Position numbers and translations under genes: made by a program
Source: Leptoclinus maculatus
Lineage: Eukaryota > Chordata > Actinopteri > Perciformes > Stichaeidae
Length of the DNA: 64,000 bases
Assembly (NCBI GenBank): GCA_032191485.1
Contig: JAVDOI010000182.1
Span: forward strand, 226,001 to 290,000
Direction of reading: 5' to 3'
The notes under the pieces: model-generated
What the model saw: only the letters and a program-made list of their open reading frames with translations
The model's database searches: none
Told to the model about the DNA's origin: nothing
In this document: positions 12,002 to 22,945 of the stretch, piece by piece
Position numbering within the stretch: the first letter of the stretch is position 1
How the letters are laid out: each line of letters starts with the position of its first letter

Positions 12002-12655
12002 CTATTTCTGTCTGATCAAAGCGTGCTCACAGGACAACAGACAGGCAGCAGCCATCGCTAGCTAAATGAAACAAGATCCTACAGCTCAGTTCAGATTCCT
12101 ACAAACATGCAAAGGATGTAACTTTAGCATTATGTTAATTTGCCGGGTCATATTACAACAAAACTACGAGGTGCGTTTACATGAACAAAGGTGATGCGAT
12201 AGTCCACTTGTAGTACAAAGTATACTACAGTAAGTAAATCAAGAGAAAGTAAATACTTTTCATCATAATAGATCGTTTGACATGAACGTACTAAAGTCTG
12301 AGAGAGTCTCGTTTAACAGCAGACAGGATGATGTCTAACAACGTAGGTGTGTCGCTGTGCTATCACATGTGACCAGCTGATACCACGATTGACAGCACTA
12401 AAAAAAACAATGACAGCAAGGAGATTATGAGTAAGCATGCGTCAGAGGAGTGAGGATGTATGAGAAATTACAGGCCTAAATATGCAATAGAGGATATGAC
12501 ATCGTTTCTTGCAGAACCAGACCAGTTTCTTAATATTTTATCAACAAGTACTGATCATAGATAAATGCTTGCAAATATTCAGAAATAAATTGCAATCAGT
12601 AACTCTTCAATTTGAGGGCTGTATGCTAACCGTTCTCATCTGGAATTCTCAGATA
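12002..12655. other. Non-coding stretch
   Basis: No exon, RNA gene or element was recognised between the LINE truncation point and the hairpin at 12659. Confidence 0.35.
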
Positions 12656-12658
12656 TTA

Positions 12659-12703
12659 ACACGTTATGTCTTGTTCGGATTAAACAAACAAGACATAACG
12701 TGT
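12659..12703. repeat. Perfect 17-bp inverted repeat (hairpin)
   Basis: ACACGTTATGTCTTGTT (12659-12675) is followed, after an 11-nt spacer, by its exact reverse complement (12687-12703). No T-run follows in either direction. It abuts the dispersed repeat beginning at about 12713 and could be a relic of element ends or a small hairpin. Confidence 0.8.
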
Positions 12704-12712
12704 CAATAAGAG

Positions 12713-12890
12713 AGCCTTTGGGCGGAGCCAGGCTAGCTGTTTACCTCCGTTTTCAGTCTTTGTGCTAAGCTAAGCTAACCGGCTGCTGTCTCCAGCCTCA
12801 CATTCACTGTACAGACACAGAGACTCGTATCAATCGTCTCGTCTCTCTGCCAAAAAGCTAATTTTCCCAAATGTCAAAATATTCCTTTAC
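12713..12890. repeat. Common teleost dispersed repeat (GCCAGGCTAGCTGTTT family)
   Basis: The segment runs from GGAGCCAGGCTAGCTG through GCTAAGCTAAGCTAACCGG and CAGAGACTCGTATCAATC to AATATTCCTTTA. This combination recurs in many teleost genomes as a short non-autonomous repeat. Recognition is from memory of the motif order; the ends were not defined. Confidence 0.6.
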
Positions 12891-13169
12891 ATTTCCATTA
12901 AATTTAATTCAAATGTAATTAATTATAAGATTTTTTTCATGTACCTTGGTAACCAGACCAACAAATGGAGACCAGAAACACAACAAGTCTCATGTGTGTA
13001 AAGCAAACTTTAAACACATAAAGCAGCCAAACCCATCATACAACTGATGTAAAATGACATCAGTACCACATACCGTTTACTAAATACCCAAATAACGTTC
13101 ACTCCTAGTCAGAGCACTTCAAACACGACTCTCTCTGTCTCTCTCTCTTCCTTCCTCGTCTCGTCTCAG

Positions 13170-13298
13170 GCAGCAGAGGAGTGGAAGTTCGTGGCCATGG
13201 TTCTGGACCACATCCTGCTCTGTGTGTTCATGGCCGTGTGCATCATCGGGACGCTCGCCGTCTTCGCCGGGACACTCATGGAGCTCACCACGCTGTAG
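13170..13298 (+). pseudogene. chrna1: Orphan last exon of a muscle-type nicotinic acetylcholine receptor alpha subunit (chrna1-like)
   Basis: A strong polypyrimidine tract and CAG acceptor (ending 13169) precede 43 codons reading AAEEWKFVAMVLDHILLCVF and on through CIIGTLAVFAG to a TAG stop. This is the MA helix and fourth transmembrane helix of a Cys-loop receptor subunit, closest by memory to CHRNA1, whose last exon has the same extent. No other chrna1 exon is visible upstream in the window: 9.8-12 kb is a LINE, and 12-13.1 kb holds repeats and unrecognised sequence. It is therefore a detached exon, or the tail of a gene whose other exons are far away or lost. A (CA)n run and an AATAAA at 13953 lie downstream and could be its old 3' UTR. 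Identity to chrna1 versus a close paralogue is not certain. Confidence 0.68.
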
Positions 13299-13352
13299 AG
13301 GACCCCGACCCACGAGGGGGTTAGGTGTGTTGTCAGGACAGACGTCAGTGTT

Positions 13353-13353
<1 letters not shown>

Positions 13354-13406
<53 letters not shown>
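13354..13406. repeat. (CA)n microsatellite
   Basis: About 26 CA units immediately downstream of the chrna1-like stop codon, in the presumed 3' UTR. Confidence 0.92.
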
Positions 13407-13410
<4 letters not shown>

Positions 13411-13952
13411 GAGTTGATCTTTAAATCCCCTTCCAATGTACACGGTGCGTTCTGTAGAAAGATCGTAGAAAAGTATGAAAGCATAAAAGTATAGCTAGTA
13501 TAAACTATAACCCTTTTTATTTCAAAGTATAACCAGCACAACCTATAGCGTGTTTACACTTTTTATAACCATCATATTATAACTTGTTTTAACATATAAA
13601 CTGTTTAGAGTTAGACACTATGTGTAACCTAGTCACTCGAGCCTTATACAGTGCTTCTGGTTTTAACAGGATCAAACCAGTTACATTCTGACCCAGCCCA
13701 AGAAGAAGGAGGACTCTGTATGAGTGACTCGTGAGCCTGAAGGAGGTTCCAGCCTGAGAGTAGAATAAAAACAGCAGAACAGAGCAGAAAGTTGAGAGAA
13801 GGGGGGGAGAAAAGCCAGCAAGTGACTGGAGAGTGCCTCATTACAAACTCAGTGAAGACTGATAAAGAGGAATGATAGAATAGTTCTGATAGCCACTGTA
13901 ACTGTTTCATTGAATTGAAATTGTTGTATGTGAATCTTGTGTGAAAACCTGA

Positions 13953-13958
13953 AATAAA
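13953..13958 (+). terminator. Candidate polyadenylation signal AATAAA
   Basis: AATAAA about 650 bp downstream of the chrna1-like stop. It is compatible with the 3' end of that exon's UTR but not proof of expression. Confidence 0.35.
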
Positions 13959-14296
13959 AACACAGCCTTACATTTAGTAAGTGACTGAAACCAAACAAGT
14001 ATTCGGGTCCTTTAAAACAATTTAACCCTCTTCCCTGTCCACTAACCGTGCGATCCAGACGTGACGACAGAAGCTACCATTTGGAGCTTAAGGTAAGTTC
14101 CATGGGTGAAGACATTGCAGTGTTAGTCATAAATGGTGAGAATGTTCACAATAGGCAATAGTAAAGTATAGACGATGTACATAACTATTACATACCGGGT
14201 GTTAGGGTTACATCCAATTGAGAGCGCCTAGGGCATTAGCCGTAAAAGACTTTCAAAAAGACAATTAATTCCGAAATCCTAACTATTTAGCTACGG

Positions 14297-14720
14297 GGTG
14301 AGATAAAAGGCGGTCAAGGAGGAGGTCCGGTCTACACCATTCATCGTCTGTTGCGTTCCCGCCGCTGGGGGCGAGGGCTTCAATACCTGGTAGACTGGGA
14401 AGGATATGGTCCGGAGGAGAGGCAATGGGTGCCGACTCGGAACATCTGCGACCCCCGACTCATCGCAAGGTTTCATCAGCAGCACCCAGAACAACCGTCT
14501 AGGACCAAGACGACTGCCAGAAACACCCAGCAGGTTCCCGGTGCGGACTATGAGGGCCCGTCCTCTAGGGCCAAGGAACCCTGCCACCGGAACCCCTCCA
14601 CCCACCCGGCGGTGGACTCTGACTCGGCGGCCTCGGAGGAGTTCTATTTTAACTCTAGTTAAAATTACCTCTGGTGTCCGTCGTACTGCGCCTGGGTCCT
14701 ACATTACCCGTTACAGTCAA
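14297..14720 (+). mobile_element. Ty3/gypsy chromovirus fragment: integrase C-terminal chromodomain
   Basis: On the plus strand the frame reads VYTIHRLLRSRRWGRG, then QYLVDWEGYGPEERQWVP, then DPRLIARFHQQHPEQP. This is the chromodomain at the C-terminus of gypsy-type integrases of fish chromoviruses. It targets insertion by binding histone marks in intact elements. The frame runs to a stop at 14660-14662, followed by a CTGCGCCTGGGTCC-type segment common after fish gypsy polyproteins. The catalytic integrase core, RT and gag are absent, so only a remnant of roughly 0.4 kb remains. Confidence 0.82.
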
Positions 14721-15301
14721 CACTTCAGCTGCCAACTTCCTGGTTAGACATGATGAATCAGAGCTTATGTACAAATAAAACTTCACATTATCCTCAAACA
14801 AAGTTAATAAACAATACAGCCGGCTGTACTGATCTCTTGTGATGTCACGCTGAGTGTAGATGAAACACTCGGTTCTGTGGTCTCTGAGATAAGCATTGAG
14901 GGGAAAAGGACAAACCAAGCCACAAACGGCCCCGAATAGCAACCGACAGACGTTGTGAAACTGTTTGTGTAGAGAATTGACTGGCGGATTGCTGAACATT
15001 ACTTTCATCATGTGCTCTCTCACACAGGCTCCTAATATCTGAATCATTCATCCTGCTGTCTGATGTAAGCCATTGGAAAGTTGTCATGTTATTGAGCAGC
15101 GCCTTGTTTAATGTTTAGTTCATACCTCGATCCACAACTGGGAACTACAACGCTCTACTATTAGCTCCTGAAGTATCAGTAGTCGAGCTCCTTTCTTAAA
15201 TAGAACTGGATCACAACGTAAGCGAGCTAATGGTTTGTGAAGTTCATGTTTGACCGTTGGCAGCAGTCATAGACCCTGAGAGATAGCGTGAGCGGTCAGA
15301 C
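14721..15301. other. Stretch downstream of the last visible sspo exon
   Basis: SCO-spondin normally continues with further TSP1 and VWC modules and ends in a cystine knot. The exon at 15302-15466 ends in a usable donor (TCCAG|gtctga), but no further sspo exon is seen here or at lower coordinates; the gypsy remnant and chrna1-like exon come next. The ORFs in this stretch have no recognisable family. Confidence 0.45.
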
Positions 15302-18300
15302 CTGGACACTGGGGCAGGTTACAGGCCTTCTCCTGGTCAGAGCTTCCAGAGCAGGGGGGTCTGACACACTGTCGCTGACGGGACTTGGTGGCCGGGCTGA
15401 GGGCATCTGTGCAGGGCTTAGTGCAGGGACTCCACGATGACCATGGAGAGAAGCCAGCATCCTCATCTAAAGACAGACAAGCCATTTCAATTATTACTTC
15501 TTTGTCTCGTGAAGGAAAAGAAAGCAGCTGACAGGATCTAAAATCAACGTAATAACAATACCATGTACCATGCAGACAAATTCATTACAAAGACCAGTAA
15601 AGAGAAGTGATTCAGTAAAAAGTGTAAATGAACAACAGAGTGGACTCTAACTGGTATTAAACGTTGTTTGAAGGGAGACTTTACCTGGTAAAAGTGCTTC
15701 TTCTGTAGGACCGACAATCACTGCCAACATCAAGCAACAATTCATTATCAGGACAAGCTCCACCATTCAGTATAGTGCACAAACAAGAAGCTGTTATTTA
15801 TAATGGATACAAAGGATACACAATAGCCCTTTATAATGAAATGATATCTGTAATTACATTCAATGTAGAGACACTTAGTCTCACAGCACATCCAATCTCC
15901 CTCACCTGCAAGAGGTTTGCTGTAACAAACACCATTCTGTTACTCCATCTCTATACACATTCATTACATACAGTACCTATCTACTCTACCTAAACTAGCT
16001 CCTGTACCTGGGCAGTCTGGGGCCTGGCAGTAGGTGGTTTCCTGGCGTGGCCCCTGGCAGTTTCTCCCTCCGTGGGCCGGGGCCGGCTGTGTGCAGCTCT
16101 TGGAGCGAGTCTTCAGTCCCAGACCTCCGCAGGACAGCGAGCAGGGGCTCCAGGAGCCCCAGGGGGACAGACCTCCGTTGACCGGGCAATGCTCCAAGGA
16201 ACAGTTCCACCTGCCAAGCTCGCAGTCGCTACAGAAGAGAGGGTGGGGGGGGAGTGTGTGTAGTAGGCAGTGTGGGACCGTATGTGGGACTGCGTGACTG
16301 GAAGATGTTCTGCTCACCAGGTGCTGCAGTGGTGGAGCAGTGTGTCTCCATACTGAAGCTCCACTCCCTCAGAGATGTTATGGAGGAGCAGAGATGAGAC
16401 CGGTGTGACAGAAACACTCTGCAGAGAGGCCATCAACTCTTTGTCCACCAGACAAGGACACTCCTAAAACACACACATTAGAGCCATGTTAAAAACATGT
16501 TTCAATGTGAAATAAGACTTTCTATGGTTCATTCATTTCATCACTGTAATTCTGTTGCCGTACCTCTGGACTTAAAATCAGTAATCAGTATGCTGACCAT
16601 CAACCTTTTCGTCCTTTTGTGTTGCGAGGTTTAATGTTAGCGTTTGTTAAGATGCACGAGTCATGACTCATTAGTCAGAATGCTGAAGGAACCCACCTGC
16701 AGGCAGACACCGTGGTGCTGGTAGGTGTGAGGGGGGCAGTGGCAGCCTTCCTCGCAGCCATCGGAGTAGCAGTCCTCTCTGCCGCTGACCTGAGCGCAGC
16801 TGAAGGGACAGCCTTCGCCTCGTTCACACTCCCTGTACAACCTGCCAGGAGGGCAGCCCACTTCTGCACAATGACGAGACGCAGATTGAAGATACACAAA
16901 AGCTTTTTTTTCTTCTTCTTTTACCACGTTACCCTGGATCTTACAGTTGTCATAGCTTTGATGCAACAGCTACAGATGTTGTAATCTACAGGGAACCAGG
17001 ACTCACCGAGGCAGACCTGGGTGTCGCAGGTCTTGCTCTGGCGGCTGAGGCCGCTGCAGGGTGGAGAGCTGCAGAGACGAGAGCGGGACTGCTGTCCTCC
17101 ACCACAGCTGACCGAACACTCAGACCACTGAGACCAGGGGAGCCAGGGGCCCACCGAGTCTGGAAGCAAAAACACACCGAGACGTGACAACAACTCACAA
17201 AACACGTAAAAATAACAAGATTCTTTATCAATGACATCTCATTTAGTATTATGGTCCATACTACTGCATACATGTTGCCAAGGACTCTGTTTTAAAGGGT
17301 GATGTATGAAATCAGCTCCTCTTTCAGATGTCAGTGAAGCTGAAAGTTGTGTCTCAGTCTAACAACTCAAGGTGTCAGCTGCCTTGGCCGGACATGACTA
17401 CCTGTGCACAGGTGTATGTTGCAGTCTTTCTGCTGTTCAGCGACTCCCAGGCAGCCCCTCCCACTGCTCTGGGGGGGACGGGTTATCACACTGGCGTCTC
17501 CTGAACTTGACTCCTCCTCCGCAAGAGAGTGAACACTCAGTCCAGGACCCCCATTGGCTCCAGCCACCGTCAACATAGCAACCAGGGACCGACTGACACT
17601 GCAGGACCCCGGCCTCGCAGGAACTGAGATAAAGTGAGAGAGATGAAGACACCTAAAATAAATGATGCACTATATAGACAGATTTAATGTTACAGAGCTA
17701 TTCGGTTGTACTGTACCAGTTTCTGCAGTCACTGATGATGCCGTCTCCTGGATTTGCAAACTGCCAATCAGATCCACCGGGCCATACCCATGATGCATTA
17801 CTGGAATCTAGACCGCTGAATGTCATTACTGTATCAGAGACAAACATCTAGCGATTAGACCAATCTCTGCTTCGTCCAACACAGTTTACCAGAACAACGT
17901 AAACACACAGACGGATCTAACCAGTAGCAGAGCTGTTGTGGTATTTGCAGCGACACTCCTCCCGGGCCACACACACTCCGTCCTGCAGAACCATGTCACC
18001 CGGACAACCGCAGGTCCGTCTGCACCCAGGGGAGTCCACGCACTCTGTGTCACCATGCAGATCAGAACAGGAGCGCGGACAGGGCTTCCCACAAGGCCAT
18101 TCTTCCTGGCCTCCACCACAGTCTGCAGAACGGTTTGAAGAGAATCAACACATGGAGGGAAGTGTTATGGTCCAGTATGTTTCCACAGATATAAACAGAT
18201 TTATTGATTCAACTCAAGGAGAAGACAGTGCTGAGGGTGACACCTTGTTTCTTGTAAGGCCTCTCTTGCGTTCCATTTGTATCCAGCAACCTCCCTTTAA

Positions 18301-21300
18301 ACACGAGTGCTTTTCAAAATAAAATGAATACACAATTCATTGACATCCCTAATGCTGCTGACCTGAGCAGACGGTGATGTTGTCATGGCAGCCGCGGCTC
18401 TGCCTGCCCTCTCCGAAACAGGGCAGCCCGCCGAACCTGGCGGGAGGACTGTTGCATTGCCTGGTGCGGGCGGACGACCCGGCGCACCCGTCGCACTCCG
18501 ACCACGGTGACCACGGACTCCACGAACCGTGGACTAGAGGAGAGAGAGGAAAGGAAACACAGAGAGACACAGACTAAGGTTGTGTGACAGTACGTATTGT
18601 TATATCCGTCTACCTGTAGAGGACATCAGAAGATGATAAAAAGACAGAGACATGTAGATATAAAGAATCGACATCAAATGTGAATTCCTCCATCTTCATT
18701 AGCTGAGGAGCCAGTGATACCTGGACAGAAGGTGATGACAGGGCAGGGTTGTCTCTGGATTTGAACTCCGACCCCATTGTGCGTTTCCTGTTCTCCGGGG
18801 CAGGCCACTCCTCCGGCCTTGGGCTGAGGACAGCCACAGCTCCTGTAGCGGGACACCGACTCTGCCCCACAGGTCCTGGAGCACGGAGTCCACTCTGACC
18901 AGTCACACCAGCCGCCCGACACTGGAAACACACACACACAACATACATCTATGGCCTTCCCAAACCCAGACTTTATTTTCATACACAGATATTCTTTTTA
19001 TCATAAAGTCAGAAATAAAAACAAGTTCTTATTTGTATTGTGTTCTTGTGTTGGTGAGTTTGACCTTCAGTCAGTTTTAAGTGTTGTTTAACACACACGA
19101 CTTACAGCTAGTCCTACTCACCTGGACAGGGGTATCTGGTGCAGTTGAGCCTCCCACCCTCACAGGTGCTGAAACAAAGAGGAACAACAACATCATTATG
19201 CTTCTGTCCCTTCTTTCTGGCTGTTTCTCTGTTAAATATAACTGTGGTGAACATGCATGTGTAGCATGTCTCCATTATTCTGACCAGTTGTTACATCCAT
19301 CCGGGGCTTCGGTGGTCTCCCCTGGTTGCAGCCTGTGTCCGGTGCTGAGGTCCATGCAGGGACAGTCTTCTCTCTCTACACAGGCTGTCCCGTTAGCAGA
19401 CAGGACCTTCCCCCCTGTACAGTAGCACCCGGGCTCACATTGCCACTCGCAGTGCTGAGGGACAGGAAGGAAATCACCACCAGAGTCTGCCCCCTGACAG
19501 GTGGTCGATGCATACCACAGCCTTCCTCATCTGACCCGTCCAAACAGTCCCGTCTGCCGTCACACACCTGTGCCGAGTCAATACAGCCAAAAGACCGGCA
19601 CGCAAACTGGCCCTCCACGCAAAGCACTCTGGGTAGGCCGCCATTGTACGGAGTTGTAGCGGCCCACAGGGCTGTGAATGAAAATGAAACAGTGGTTACA
19701 GCATATGTTTATTTTGTATAAAGTGTTGTAGGAGAACCAGCAAGGCTGTCTCGCCTTTTGTGGTTTGCAACCCAGGTTTTCCAGAATGTCGGGTTGTGGT
19801 GAGATGCAGCCCAGGTTGACCTGTGGTGACCCCTGGGTAGATGGATGTTTGAAATCATTAACTGTGACTTGCAAACAGACACACACAAAAGGGGGGGGGG
19901 GGGGGGGGGGGGGGGACTTTGGTAAAAAGCCAACAACAATGAGCAGAAAGTAGATTTGATCAACAGCACATTTGACCTGTACTTGAGGTTGTCGTCTTCT
20001 GGAGTCCAGTTTGACCTGTGACCCCTGGGGTAGCAACGCCAGGAAGGCCACCTTGGGACCTGGTGGTGTGGAGGCCTGGGGCGCCAGGGACATAAATAAA
20101 GACAGACACGGATAAAAGAAGATGGAACACAAGGAAGACCAGGAAGGTGCTGTAGATATCTTCACCCAATTGTCAAATGTAAATTGTTTTGAATCATTTA
20201 ATCATGTAAGGAGACTAAAAGGACACAAAAGAAGAGAAACAAATATGTACATGACCGACTATGGCTCAGGCCTCACCACAGTTGATCTCGTCAGAGTGGT
20301 CCTTGCAGTCCGCTCGACCGTCACAAAGCACAGAGACGGGGACGCACTCTCCACTGTGCAGGCATGCAAACAGGCCTGGCTCACAGCGCGGTACGGTCAC
20401 TGTCCCACCACCAGAGGGAGACGTGGTCACGCTGCTGGGGGTCACCAGCTCATCTGGGAGAGCAGGAGGAAAGGTTGCTTCATTAATAACACTGTTGTGA
20501 AGACGACTCACTAGATCTGTAAAGCAAAGATGAGCTAGTACACAAGAGGAATTAGGTCCTGAGGATTATGATTCCTGACCTGCTCTGCAGCCGAGGATCT
20601 CCACACGCAGGTAGAAGGTGGGTCTGAACTCCACAGAGATGACGCGCAGGTAGCGAGCTCTGACCAGCCGACCGAGCCAGCGGGTCACTGGGTTCCTGCC
20701 CGCCATGCGCACCTCAAACACCTTCACACAACCGACAGGGCAATTCCACATGAGCACATCTAATGTCTAGAAGAATGCATCAGATTTGTCTTTTTCTCCC
20801 CATGTATGAACACATTCATATGTAAATACAGAAAACATTTGATGTTAAATAAGACACTAAATGTCCACATTAGTACAAATACCTTAGCTGGGCCTCCAGG
20901 GTTCCCATCCTCAGTATAGTCTGTGAAGAGGCTGCTGTGCAGGGCGAAGGCCAGGCGGTATTTAGTGAGGTAGCCCCACATGCGTTCACTGACCTGGGTC
21001 ACCACCCCTGATACCCATGTGGGCTCCAGGAAGTCCACCTGGAAAAAGGGCTGGGGATCTGCAGGTAAGGGGCTCCATCCAGGCTCCATAACCTGACTGC
21101 ACAGAGGATGATGTGGTTTGTTGTTTTTTTCTGAATGCTTTATATTTTAGACTTTTAAGTGCATGCAAAAAAACACGTGGAATGTTCCTGCTAGTGTACA
21201 CTTAAGGGACGACTACCAATCAAAGGTTAGATCGCTCACACGTTAGGGACGATGTTTAGTCGTCCAGCATCAGCAGGGTTGTTCTCGCGGTGCGAGGACG

Positions 21301-21360
21301 ACGTCAGCTGACCGTATCGAATCCTCCCATCCTCCAGTCCAAGGGGAGAGGAGCAGATGG
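15302..21360 (-). CDS. sspo: SCO-spondin (sspo), partial: F5/8C, LDLa, TIL, VWC and TSP1 module exons
   Basis: SCO-spondin is a giant secreted glycoprotein of the subcommissural organ and floor plate that forms Reissner's fibre. Exons, in gene order: 21242-21360, 20883-21092, 20580-20766 (one F5/8C discoidin domain); 20277-20453 (LDLa); 19977-20075 (Gly/Pro/Thr linker); 19516-19671 (LDLa); 19285-19454 and 19122-19168 (TIL/VWC); 18721-18921 and 18363-18533 (TSP1); 17922-18122 (TIL); 17717-17815 (VWC-like, FANPGD); 17402-17623 and 17007-17159 (TSP1); 16697-16863 (TIL); 16318-16463 (VWC-like); 16008-16228 and 15302-15466 (TSP1). Most are symmetric phase-1 exons, as in modular extracellular proteins, and the module order fits SCO-spondin. 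Exon 17402-17623 changes frame in a 7-C run (17471-17477). The 5' exons (von Willebrand D domains and others) and the C-terminal cystine knot are not in the window; upstream lie a LINE and wdfy3 exons instead. Confidence 0.88.
19516..20453 (-). CDS. sspo: sspo LDLa pair with collagen-like linker
   Basis: 20277-20453 encodes an LDL-receptor class A module (FACLHSGECVPVSVLCDGRA, then DCKDHSDEINC) and 19516-19671 another (FACRSFGCIDSAQVCDGRRD, then CLDGSDEEGC). Both keep the acidic calcium cage DxSDE. Between them, 19977-20075 is a phase-1-1 exon rich in Gly, Pro and Thr (GLPGVATPGVTGQTGLQK). A second related stretch at about 19760-19845 (PGVTTGQPGLH) may be a further linker exon, but its donor is unclear. 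A 25-base G run lies in the intron at 19891-19915. Confidence 0.82.
19891..19915. repeat. Poly-G tract (25 bases)
   Basis: Twenty-five consecutive G on the plus strand, in an sspo intron. It could form stacked quadruplexes and is also a place where read accuracy is poor. Confidence 0.9.
20580..21360 (-). CDS. sspo: sspo F5/8 type C (discoidin) domain, copy 1
   Basis: Three exons. The first begins CSSPLGLEDGRIRYGQLTSS, the second contains FFQVDFLEPTWVSGVVTQ, and the third ends TFYLRVEILGC. Together they make a discoidin fold with the expected terminal cysteines. The donor of the third exon is GCAG|gtcagg, whereas the duplicate near 35.7 kb has GAG|gtgagg. All three exons are open. It is followed by an LDLa exon, as in the normal SCO-spondin order. 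Confidence 0.9.
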
Positions 21361-21399
21361 CTGCAGAATATGATACACATGTTAACACCATCCAACAGA

Positions 21400-22640
21400 G
21401 TCTGGCAAACTGAACACTTCAAACACATTAATCCTATTCTGTTCAATCAAAACCTGCTTAACGCTACTCTGCCTGGTCTGCATTTGAGTCCTCCACCATG
21501 CCCCGTGACAGTACCACGTAATAGTGAAGGGGTTGACATTCATCAGCTGCAGTGTTTTCAGGAGAACATGAGGCTGTAGGGTGTTAAAGGCTGAACTGAA
21601 ATCTACAAACAGTCTAGCATAGGCCCTCGGATTCTCCAGGTGTTTAGTCACTAGATGCACTATACTGTTGGTTGCATCATCAGTGCCTCTCTGCTGTGTG
21701 TATGCAAACTGGTAGGGATCTAGCTGTGGGCCTACATCCAGCCGTAGTTTGCTCACCATGAGCTTCTCCATACACTTCATCACAACAGAGGTTGGAGCAA
21801 TAGGTCTAAAATCATTATTCTCCTGTGGACAGGGTTTCTTAGGGACGGGTATGATGATTGCCTTTTTCCATCGTGTTGGTACAGTGTGAGAATCTAGGGA
21901 CCTCTGGAAAATGGGGCACCAGGCAGGTGTCAATTCATCTGCACATGTTTTTAATAGAAAAGCAGAGATACCATCTGGACCTGTGGCCTTGTTGACATTG
22001 ATTTGCTTAAGGACCTTGTTGACGGATTCATGGTCAATCTCTAGCCTGTCAACATCATCAATAGCAATACTATCAAGCACCATGTCACACTCAGCTGAGA
22101 AGTCATAATTGTCAAACCGCTTGTAAAAAGCATTCAGCTCATTTGCTTTAGCCAGTTCATCTACAGCATATAAGGATTTTTTTGTGGGTTTCATGTTGGT
22201 GGCTGTTTTCATGGAGTTCATAGTTTTTTAGAGTTCATAGCCTGGAGGTTTTCCTCTATTGCCTCCCTATGGTGTTCCCGAGCTTCTTTCAGCCTCTGGT
22301 TCAACTCCTTTTGTACAGTTTTTAGTTGTCGGTGGTCGTTGGTCTTAAATGCCTGCTTGTTTCTGTTAATACAGTCCTTCACCTCCTTTGTGATGTAAGG
22401 TTTGTTGTTAGGGTAGACTTTTATTGTCCTTTTTGGAATCAGTGTCAACACAAAATGTTATGTAACTTGTGGTAACTTCTGTGGCATTGTCCAGGTTTGG
22501 CTCTCCAGAGAAGGTGTCCCAGTCTGTACATAGAAAGCAACCTTTCAGTGTTTCTATGCTGTCATCTGTCCATGCATTGATAGATGTTGTTTTGAAAGAC
22601 ACCCCACCGAACCCTCCCCGCTTGTCCCCTGAAGTCCAGA
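21400..22640 (-). mobile_element. Non-LTR retrotransposon RT fragment, copy 1
   Basis: Two overlapping minus-strand frames, 22218-22451 and 21382-22221, separated by one frame change. They hold the region before RT (YITKEVKDCINRNKQAF) and the RT fingers and palm (NKATGPDGISAFLLKTCADE, then DFRPIAPTSVVMKCMEK, then FAYTQQRGTDDA and FVDFSSAFNTL). The element stops after the FNTLQPH motif, before the catalytic FADD box, and reads into unrelated sequence. The style matches abundant fish CR1/L2/Rex-type elements. It sits in the intron 5' of the sspo F5/8C exons and was duplicated with them. Confidence 0.85.
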
Positions 22641-22945
22641 TCTTCACAAGAATGATGATCACCATCTGACTTTCTTTACGCTGCATATAAACCAGTGTAA
22701 CTTGATACATATGACAATACTTGTCTGTTATTGTAGTGACATGATGCTTTATGAGAGCTTTGTAATCTTCTCTCTAGGGCAGTACCAAATGTAAAGAAAA
22801 ATCCTTGAACAAAGCTAAAAGAATTCAGTCTTTTTCTATTAAATGAACTTGTTTTGATTCATTTAGTTTCAATACATTTGGACTTCATTAGACTGCTGAA
22901 ATGGAGCAGCAGTCCAACCGCCGTGTTTCTGTTTGTATTCAGTAC

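Noticed and set aside
13166..13405. Cys/Val repeat ORF through the (CA)n microsatellite
   Set aside because: Translation of a dinucleotide repeat opposite the chrna1-like exon.
19709..19969. Poly-Pro ORF across 19.89 kb
   Set aside because: It arises from the 25-base G run in an sspo intron.
21911..22108. Plus-strand ORFs duplicated at 37041-37238
   Set aside because: They are antisense to the RT fragment and present twice only because the block is duplicated.
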